Source: Streptomyces sp. NBC_01707 (lineage in GTDB: Bacteria > Actinomycetota > Actinomycetes > Streptomycetales > Streptomycetaceae). From it: 64,000 nucleotides of DNA. The stretch is taken from assembly GCF_041438805.1 (NCBI RefSeq), contig NZ_CP109190.1, positions 5,828,001-5,892,000 on the forward strand, given 5' to 3'. The notes under the pieces are model-generated. The model worked only from the letters and a program-made list of their open reading frames with translations. It was not told where the DNA came from and made no database searches. Position numbers and translations under genes: made by a program. Position 1 is the stretch's first letter. Each line of letters opens with the position of its first letter. Positions 57,799 to 64,000 of the stretch are shown here, in pieces.

Positions 57799-58109
57799 GG
57801 TCCATGCCTTTCTGCCGCCTGGTAGCCATGCTTCCGTGGCCGGTCCGCACCTGTGGGTGCCGGTCCCGGACGGGAGCTGCCGAGAGCTGTCCTCTTCGCG
57901 CGGAACTGCGGTAGATGCCGGGCGCTCGCAGCAGAGGCGGAGGACGCCACGACCGCCATACGGTCGCGCCAGCTCTGCGTCAGGCAGAGTTGGTCGATCC
58001 GGTGTTGACCGGATCTATCGATCTTTGTCGATCACGTTTCCTTCATGCTACAGGGCAGGATCCGGTGCATGCCTGTGATTGCGGGCAATCACACCTTCGT
58101 AGCCTCGGA
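57799..58109. other. Upstream region of the MFS gene
   Basis: No gene. It contains the likely promoter of the MFS gene, a less GC-rich stretch at 58010-58055 with repeated gatc/tcgat words (atctatcgatctttgtcgat), and the antiporter terminator at 58074-58093. Confidence 0.5.
58074..58093 (-). terminator. Hairpin after the antiporter gene
   Basis: tgtgattgc (58074-58082) and gcaatcaca (58085-58093) pair perfectly; allowing a four-base loop, the stem is 8 bp. It lies 17 bases past the antiporter stop. Confidence 0.65.
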
Positions 58110-59639
58110 TCAGTGGTGCGTCCTGGTCCTGCCGGTTCCACCGGCAGGACCGTCGGTCCCCAGCCACCCGGCCAGCTTGCCGCCCTCGCCGACCGCCCGC
58201 AGTCGGGCCTCGGCCGTGTCGCGCACCGGATCGGTCGCGACGACCAGCAGTTCGTCACCCCGCCGCAGCATGGTCGACGGTCCGGGCACGAAGCTCTTGC
58301 CTTCCCGTACGACGAGGGTGACGGCCGCTCCGGCGGGCAGCCGCAGTTCGGCGATCTCCACGCCGTGCATCTTCGACTTCCCGGGGATCGCCACGGACAG
58401 CAGATGCCCGCGCAGCCGCTCCAGCGGCGCCGACTCGATGCCCAGGTCGGTGGCCTCGGAGGGGTCGACGGCGATCTTCAGGGCCTTGGCCAGCCAGGGC
58501 AGGGTCGGTCCCTGGATCAGCGTGTAGACGACGACGAGCACGAAGACGATGTTGAAGACATGGGTGGAGCCCTCGATCCCGTGCACCATGGGAATGGTCG
58601 CCAGGATGATGGGGACGGCGCCGCGCAGCCCCGCCCACGACATGAAGGCCTTCTCCCGCCACGGCAGCCGGAACGGGATCAGGGAGATGAAGACCTCCAT
58701 GGGGCGTGCCACCACGGTCAGGACCAGACCCACGATGATCGCGGGCCAGAAGTCTTCGAGCAGGTCGTGCGGGGTGACCAGCAGCCCGAGCAGGACGAAC
58801 ATGCCGATCTGGGCCAGCCAGCCGAGCCCGTCGGCGAAGCCGCGGGTGGCGGGCCAGTGCGGCAGCTTGGCGTTGCCGAGGAGCATCGCGGCCAGATAGA
58901 CGGCGAGGAAGCCACTGCCGTGGGCCAGCGCGCCGGCCGCGTACGCGGACACGGCGATCGCCATCACCGCGATCGGGTAGAGACCGGACGCGGGCAGTGC
59001 CACATGACGCAGTCCGAACGAGCCGAGCCAGCCGACGGCGATGCCGACGGCCGCGCCGATCACCAGTTCCAGGGCGATCTCGCCGACCAGCAGGTACCAG
59101 CTGTCCACCGGTCCCTTGGTCGAGAAGGCCACCACCAGGATCACCACGGGGGCGTCGTTGAAGCCGGACTCGGCCTCCAGCACACCGGTGATCCGGGCAG
59201 GCAGCGGCACCTTGCGCAGTACGGAGAAGACCGCGGCGGCGTCCGTCGACGAGACGACCGCGCCGATGATCAGCGACTGCCGCCAGTCCAGGCCGACCAG
59301 GTAGTGCGCCCCGGCCGCGGTGACGCCCACGCTCACCGCGACACCCACGACCGACAGCGTCGCGGCGGCGGGCAGTGCCGGCTTGATCTCTTTCCACTTC
59401 GTGCCGAGTCCGCCCTCGGCCAGGATCACGACAAGGGCGGCGTAGCCGAACACCTGGGTCAGTTCGGCGTTGTCGAACTTGATGTGGAGGAACCCGTCCT
59501 GCCCGATGGCGATCCCGATGCCGAGGTACAGGAGCAGGCTGGGGAGCCCGCTGCGGGACGAGATGCGTACCGCCGCGACGGCGACGAGCAGGACGAGCGA
59601 GCAGACGAGCAGGAGTTCGTTGAGCGCGTGGACAGTCAG
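58110..59639 (-). CDS. Potassium/proton antiporter (CPA1-like) with C-terminal TrkA-C domain, CTG start
   Basis: 509 residues if translation begins at CTG 59639. The frame upstream of GTG 59453 reads TVHALNELLLVCSLVLLVAV, then SGLPSLLLYLGIGIAIGQDG, which is the conserved first helix pair of the family, and no ATG, GTG or TTG occurs between stop TAA and GTG 59453. ggaagg lies 8 bases before the CTG. Later motifs: SSTDAAAVFSVLR, AESGFNDAPVVILVVAF and SWAGLRGAVPIILATIP (ion site region), then a RCK-C domain with GDELLVVATDPVRD. It should exchange K+ or Na+ for H+ under cytoplasmic control of the TrkA-C part. Confidence 0.88.
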   Translation of the reverse strand: MTVHALNELLLVCSLVLLVAVAAVRISSRSGLPSLLLYLGIGIAIGQDGFLHIKFDNAELTQVFGYAALVVILAEGGLGTKWKEIKPALPAAATLSVVGVAVSVGVTAAGAHYLVGLDWRQSLIIGAVVSSTDAAAVFSVLRKVPLPARITGVLEAESGFNDAPVVILVVAFSTKGPVDSWYLLVGEIALELVIGAAVGIAVGWLGSFGLRHVALPASGLYPIAVMAIAVSAYAAGALAHGSGFLAVYLAAMLLGNAKLPHWPATRGFADGLGWLAQIGMFVLLGLLVTPHDLLEDFWPAIIVGLVLTVVARPMEVFISLIPFRLPWREKAFMSWAGLRGAVPIILATIPMVHGIEGSTHVFNIVFVLVVVYTLIQGPTLPWLAKALKIAVDPSEATDLGIESAPLERLRGHLLSVAIPGKSKMHGVEIAELRLPAGAAVTLVVREGKSFVPGPSTMLRRGDELLVVATDPVRDTAEARLRAVGEGGKLAGWLGTDGPAGGTGRTRTHH

Positions 59640-59855
59640 TGGCCGTTCCTTCCCTGCGTACGCCTGCCGAATGGCTCTCCGGCGGCCGGTACTTCGTTAC
59701 CTTACCTAATCTTTAACGCTTTCTTGACGCGTTCGAGTGCTCATGTGACCGCTCCTCGATCCGATGGATCCCGATACCGCGTCGGACCCGCCTCGGTGCT
59801 GCGCCTATGGTTGCTCCTGCACTCCCAGGACCACCCTGCCCCTCGAAGGACAGCG

Positions 59856-62609
59856 ATGCCCGCCAACACAACCGCCTCTTCCGGCTCTTCCGGTTCTGCC
59901 GGTGCGAAGACCGGCAAGAAGAAGGGGCGACGCGCCCGCCTGATCGTGATCGCCCTGGTGCTGGCGCTTGTCGCGGGTATCGGTTACGGCGCCTACTGGT
60001 CCGTGGGGACCGTGCGTGCCTCGTACCCGCAGACGAACGGGTCGGTCAAGATCGACGGTCTCTCCGCCAACGTCGACGTCAAGCGCGACAGCTACGGAAT
60101 TCCGCAGATCTACGCGGACTCCGACACCGACCTGTTCCGTGCCCAGGGCTTCGTCCAGGCACAGGACCGCTTCTGGGAGATGGACGTCCGCCGTCATATG
60201 ACGGCCGGCCGGCTCTCCGAGATGTTCGGCTCCGGGCAGGTCGACACGGACGCCTTCCTGCGGACGCTGGGCTGGCGCAAGATCGCGCAGGAGGAGTACG
60301 ACACCGTCCTGTCCGCCGACACCAAGAAGAACCTCCAGGCGTACGCGGACGGGGTGAACGCCTACCTCAAGGGGCGTGACGGCAAGGACATCTCCGTCGA
60401 GTACGCCGCGCTCGGCCTCACCAACGACTACAAGCCGACGAAGTGGACCCCGGTCGACTCGGTCGCCTGGCTGAAGGCGATGGCCTGGGACCTGCGCGGC
60501 AACATGCAGGACGAGATCGACCGCTCGCTGATGACCAGCAGGCTCAGCAAGGAGCGGATCGAGGAGCTGTACCCCGCGTACCCGTACGACAAGCACCGGC
60601 CGATTGTCGGCACGGGTGCGATCTCGTCGGTCACGGGCGCGTTCGACCCGGCCGCGACGTCGTCCACCGGCGTCGGCGCGAACACCGTGCAGGGCGCCAC
60701 CGAGGGCCTGAACACGCAGCTCTCCTCGCTCTCCGACACCCTCGACAAGATCCCCGCGCTGCTCGGCCCGAACGGGAACGGCATCGGATCCAACTCCTGG
60801 GTCGTCTCCGGCACCTACACGACCACCGGTAAGCCGCTGCTCGCCAACGACCCGCACCTGGCGCCGCAGCTGCCGTCGCTCTGGTACCAGATGGGGCTGC
60901 ACTGCCGGCAGCTCTCGGCGACCTGCCGGTACGACACCGCCGGGTACACCTTCTCCGGCATGCCCGGCGTGATAATCGGTCACAACCAGGACATCGCCTG
61001 GGGCTTCACCAACCTCGGCGCGGACGTCACCGACCTCTTCCTGGAGAAGGTCTCCGGCGAGGGCTACCTGTACGACGGCAAGGTGAAGCCCTTCGTCACC
61101 CGCAAGGAGACCATCAGGGTCGCGGGCGGCGAGAGCCGGCACATCACCGTGCGCGAGACGAACAACGGCCCACTGGTCTCCGACCGCAGTGGCGAACTGG
61201 AGAAGGTCGGCGAGAAGGCTCCCGTCACCAATGCCGCGCCGGACCGCGGCGACGGTTACGCCGTAGCGCTGAAGTGGACCGCGTTGGAGCCGGGTCACTC
61301 CATGGACGCCGTCTTCGAGCTCGACCGCGCCAAGGACTTCAAGACCTTCCGGGCCGCGGCCGAGCACTTCGAGGTCCCCTCGCAGAACCTCATCTACGCC
61401 GACACCAAGGGCAACATCGGCTACCAGGCCCCGGGGAAGATCCCGGTCCGCAAGGCGGGCAACGGCACGATGCCGAGCCCCGGCTGGGCGTCGTCGTACG
61501 GATGGGAGAAGGACCCGATCCCGTTCGACAAGCTGCCGTGGGAGTACAACCCGAAGCGCGGCTACATCGTCACCGCCAACCAGGCCGTCGTCGACGAGAA
61601 GAAGTACCCCTATCTGCTCACCAAGGACTGGGGTTACGGCACCCGCAGCCAGCGGATCAACGACCTCATCGAGTCGAAGATCAAGGGCGGCGGGAAGATC
61701 TCGACCGACGACATGCAGAAGATGCAGATGGACAACACCAGCGAGATCGCCGCGCTGCTGGTGCCCGAGCTGATGAAGATCAACGTCTCCGACAAGAGCG
61801 TCCGTGAGGCACAGAAGCTCCTGGAGGGCTGGGACTACACCCAGGAGCCCGACTCGGCGGCCGCCGCGTACTTCAACGCGGTCTGGCGCAACATCCTCAG
61901 GCTGGCCTTCGGCGACAAGCTGCCCAAGGAGATGCGGGTCAAGGGCGAGTGCCTCACCGTCCTCCCGGCCGACAGCACGGGGCCGGTCGACGAGCAGGAC
62001 AAGCCGGTACGCGAATGCGGCCAGCGCGACACGGACACGGCGCAGCCGGACGGCGGCGACCGCTGGTACCAGGTGGTCGCCAACCTCATGAACGACGAGA
62101 ACAGCGACTGGTGGAAGGCGCCGAAGAACCGCAAGGACAAGGCGACCGAGACCCGTGACGAGCTCTTCGGCCGCGCGATGAAGGACGCCCGCTGGGAGCT
62201 GACCGCCAAGCTCGGCAAGGACATCTCCACCTGGAGCTGGGGCCGGCTGCACCAGCTGACCCTGAAGAACCAGACCCTCGGTACCGAAGGTCCCGATGTG
62301 CTCCAGCGGGCCCTCAACCGCGGCCCGTGGAACCTCGGCGGCGGCGAGGCCGCGGTCAACGCCTCCGGCTGGAACGCGGCGGGCGGCTACGAGGTCATCT
62401 GGGTCCCGTCGATGCGGATGGTCGTCAACGTGGGGGACTGGGACAAGTCCCGCTGGATCAACCTCACCGGCGCCTCCGGGCACGCGTTCAGCGCGCACTA
62501 CACCGATCAGACCGACAAGTGGGTCGACGGCGAACTGCTCGACTGGTCCTTCGGGACGAATGCGGTGGCGAAGGCGACGAAGGACACGTTGACGCTCAAG
62601 CCGTCCTGA
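59856..62609 (+). CDS. Penicillin acylase family (Ntn-hydrolase) enzyme
   Basis: 917 residues from ATG 59856 (gaagga upstream). A Lys/Arg-rich N-terminus leads into one membrane segment (LIVIALVLALVAGIGYGAY), so the enzyme is anchored or secreted. The alpha chain follows (VKRDSYGIPQIYADSDTDLF), then the self-cleavage site with Ser312 as N-terminal nucleophile in GIGSNSWVVSG. NDPHLAPQLPSLWY is the usual oxyanion-hole region. Family members hydrolyse N-acyl groups, including acyl-homoserine lactones and beta-lactams; the substrate is unknown. It is divergent from the antiporter gene. Confidence 0.92.
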   Translation: MPANTTASSGSSGSAGAKTGKKKGRRARLIVIALVLALVAGIGYGAYWSVGTVRASYPQTNGSVKIDGLSANVDVKRDSYGIPQIYADSDTDLFRAQGFVQAQDRFWEMDVRRHMTAGRLSEMFGSGQVDTDAFLRTLGWRKIAQEEYDTVLSADTKKNLQAYADGVNAYLKGRDGKDISVEYAALGLTNDYKPTKWTPVDSVAWLKAMAWDLRGNMQDEIDRSLMTSRLSKERIEELYPAYPYDKHRPIVGTGAISSVTGAFDPAATSSTGVGANTVQGATEGLNTQLSSLSDTLDKIPALLGPNGNGIGSNSWVVSGTYTTTGKPLLANDPHLAPQLPSLWYQMGLHCRQLSATCRYDTAGYTFSGMPGVIIGHNQDIAWGFTNLGADVTDLFLEKVSGEGYLYDGKVKPFVTRKETIRVAGGESRHITVRETNNGPLVSDRSGELEKVGEKAPVTNAAPDRGDGYAVALKWTALEPGHSMDAVFELDRAKDFKTFRAAAEHFEVPSQNLIYADTKGNIGYQAPGKIPVRKAGNGTMPSPGWASSYGWEKDPIPFDKLPWEYNPKRGYIVTANQAVVDEKKYPYLLTKDWGYGTRSQRINDLIESKIKGGGKISTDDMQKMQMDNTSEIAALLVPELMKINVSDKSVREAQKLLEGWDYTQEPDSAAAAYFNAVWRNILRLAFGDKLPKEMRVKGECLTVLPADSTGPVDEQDKPVRECGQRDTDTAQPDGGDRWYQVVANLMNDENSDWWKAPKNRKDKATETRDELFGRAMKDARWELTAKLGKDISTWSWGRLHQLTLKNQTLGTEGPDVLQRALNRGPWNLGGGEAAVNASGWNAAGGYEVIWVPSMRMVVNVGDWDKSRWINLTGASGHAFSAHYTDQTDKWVDGELLDWSFGTNAVAKATKDTLTLKPS

Positions 62610-62659
62610 CGCTCGAGCCGTCACAGGAGGACGGCGGCCCGGTGCGGTTCCGGCCGGGC

Positions 62660-63241
62660 TCAGACGGTGAAGCGCCGCGCTCCGGCCGGTGTCACCACGG
62701 CGTCCACGGGGTGGTCGTGCGGTTCCACGGGAACCTGCGCGACCACCTCGTTGTCGTAGAGGAGGACGACCAGCGCGGGATGCGCCCCGGCCGCCGCGAG
62801 CCGGGCCAGCACCCGGTCGTACGAACCTCCGCCGCGGCCGAGCCGCATCCCGCGCCCGTCCACCGCGAGGCCCGGCAGCAGGACCGCGTCCGCCTCCAGG
62901 ACGGCGTCCGGACCCAGCCGCGGACCGTCCGGCTCCAGCAGCCCGCGGGCCGCCGGTACGAGGCCGTCGCCACCCTCGTACGCGGCCCAGTCCAGATCGT
63001 TGTCCGAGAGGAGCACCGGCAGCAGCACGCGCACCCCCCGCGCGCGAAGCGCGTCCAGCAGTGCACGGGTGCCCGGCTCGCGCCCCACCGAGACATAGGC
63101 GGCGACGGTGCGGGCCTCGGCCAACTCCGGAAGATTTACTGCACCGCGGGACAGAACCATCGCGGCGTTGTCGACGTCTTCCCTGCTCAGGAGGGATCGC
63201 GCGGCAAGCAGGTCACGCCGCAGGGAGCCCTTTTCGGGCAT
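62660..63241 (-). CDS. 5-formyltetrahydrofolate cyclo-ligase
   Basis: 193 residues from ATG 63241 (ATG 63268 would add nine). Motifs: KGSLRRDLLAARSLLSREDV, VAAYVSVGREPGTRALLDAL, LLPGLAVDGRGMRLGRGGGS with the GRGGGSYDR ATP-binding loop and EPHDHPVDAVVTP at the end. The enzyme converts 5-formyl-THF to 5,10-methenyl-THF using ATP. It is divergent from galU with a 106-base, relatively AT-rich spacer, an arrangement seen in many Streptomyces. Confidence 0.92.
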   Translation of the reverse strand: MPEKGSLRRDLLAARSLLSREDVDNAAMVLSRGAVNLPELAEARTVAAYVSVGREPGTRALLDALRARGVRVLLPVLLSDNDLDWAAYEGGDGLVPAARGLLEPDGPRLGPDAVLEADAVLLPGLAVDGRGMRLGRGGGSYDRVLARLAAAGAHPALVVLLYDNEVVAQVPVEPHDHPVDAVVTPAGARRFTV

Positions 63242-63347
63242 GTCGGTGTTCAACGGGCACCTGTGCATCTCTTGTATGTGCATATATGAGTACAAAGTTA
63301 ACCGGATGCTCATCTTCCGCCCATGGGTACCGGTTATGGTTGCGCGC

Positions 63348-64000
63348 ATGACTCAGTCGCACCCCAGGATCAGCAAGGCTGTCATCCCGGCCGCGGGGCT
63401 CGGTACCCGCTTCCTGCCGGCCACCAAAGCCACTCCCAAAGAGATGCTGCCTGTCGTCGACAAGCCCGCGATCCAGTATGTCGTCGAAGAAGCGGTGGCG
63501 GCCGGCCTCTCCGACGTACTCATGATCACAGGACGCAACAAGCGCCCCCTCGAGGACCACTTCGACCGCAACTACGAGCTGGAGTCCGCGCTCACCCGCA
63601 AGGGAGACGCCGACCGGCTCCGGAAGGTCCAGGAGTCGAGTGACCTCGCCACCATGCACTACGTCCGCCAGGGCGACCCGCGCGGCCTCGGCCACGCCGT
63701 GCTGTGCGCCGCGCCGCACGTCGGCGACCAGCCGTTCGCGGTCCTGCTCGGTGACGACCTGATCGACCCGCGCGACCCGCTGCTCGCACGGATGGTGGAG
63801 GTCCAGGAGCGCGAGGGCGGCAGCGTCGTCGCGCTGATGGAGGTCGAGCCGGAACAGATCCATCTGTACGGCTGCGCGGCCGTCGACGCCACCACGGACG
63901 GCGATGTCGTCAGGGTCTCCGGGCTGGTCGAGAAGCCCGATGCGGCGGACGCGCCCAGCAACCTCGCGATCATCGGCCGCTATGTCCTCGACCCCGCCGT
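63348..64000 (+). CDS. galU: UTP-glucose-1-phosphate uridylyltransferase, N-terminal part (partial)
   Basis: The first 217 codons are present, from ATG 63348 to the window edge. AVIPAAGLGTRFLPATKATP and KEMLPVVDKPAIQYVVEEAV are the nucleotide-binding and catalytic signatures of GalU, followed by VLLGDDLIDPRDPLL (metal-binding Asp) and LMEVEPEQIHLYG. The enzyme makes UDP-glucose for cell-envelope and trehalose-related pathways. Divergent from the cyclo-ligase gene. Confidence 0.93.
   Translation, partial: MTQSHPRISKAVIPAAGLGTRFLPATKATPKEMLPVVDKPAIQYVVEEAVAAGLSDVLMITGRNKRPLEDHFDRNYELESALTRKGDADRLRKVQESSDLATMHYVRQGDPRGLGHAVLCAAPHVGDQPFAVLLGDDLIDPRDPLLARMVEVQEREGGSVVALMEVEPEQIHLYGCAAVDATTDGDVVRVSGLVEKPDAADAPSNLAIIGRYVLDPA

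Noticed and set aside
59805..62624. 939-codon minus-strand frame opposite the penicillin acylase gene
   Set aside because: Antisense composition without motifs; the plus strand has a membrane anchor and the Ntn cleavage site.
1..64000. CRISPR array
   Set aside because: No regularly spaced repeats of 24-40 bases with unique spacers were seen, and no cas genes.

Overview
The window is high-GC actinobacterial DNA and looks like a Streptomyces chromosome. It carries an hrdD-type sigma factor, the matching MFS/MarR/dioxygenase neighbourhood, GTG/TTG starts, many ATGA/GTGA stop-start overlaps, and Streptomyces-type integrative elements in a tRNA gene. Everything here was read from sequence alone. 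Family names come from recognised motifs and general knowledge, not from a database search.

Layout. (1) 1-1674: right end of a first integrative element (element A), with the C-terminus of a Rep protein, an excisionase and a tyrosine integrase, ending at a 44-bp copy of the 3' end of a tRNA-Arg(CCT) gene. (2) 1631-31518: a second, complete element (element B, about 29.8 kb) lying between that 44-bp copy and the identical sequence inside the intact tRNA-Arg(CCT) gene at 31477-31549. Element B has its own integrase, XRE regulator, small HTH protein, DUF3631 P-loop protein, DUF2637 membrane protein, MobC-like accessory protein and relaxase. No conjugative translocase or replication initiator was recognised, so it looks integrative and mobilizable. 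Its cargo is a set of likely defence genes: a possible nuclease fused to a NACHT NTPase and a zinc ribbon, a TcmP/DUF5131 pair, and two tandem AbiTii-like membrane proteins. The cargo also includes a complete FxLD-type class I lanthipeptide cluster and an orphan Imm21-like immunity gene. Truncated relaxase, XRE and flavoprotein genes at 20842-21698 show that element B is a composite of at least two related elements.

(3) 31550-64000: ordinary chromosome. It has an acyl-CoA synthetase, a secreted M6-like metalloprotease, a TetR gene with an MFS pump, MarR with a dioxygenase, a questin-oxidase-like protein, a GNAT, hrdD, and a WYL regulator divergent from an MFS pump. These are followed by DUF6227, a P1 peptidase, LtrA, and a tightly overlapping molybdoenzyme/ferredoxin/Rieske operon. 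The remainder holds an mscL gene with an in-frame amber codon, a SAF-domain protein, mtnP, an FmdB-type zinc ribbon, an MFS transporter, a K+/H+ antiporter that appears to start at CTG, a penicillin-acylase-family enzyme, 5-FTHF cyclo-ligase and the start of galU.

How the genes fit together. In element B the integrase is translationally coupled to an XRE gene, the relaxase and MobC overlap, and the cargo could protect (NACHT, AbiTii, TcmP pair) or benefit (lanthipeptide) the host while the element persists. In the lanthipeptide cluster a dehydratase, a cyclase and an Asp-type methyltransferase act on a 59-residue precursor. The chromosomal side is mostly regulator/transporter pairs with visible palindromic operators and strong terminators.
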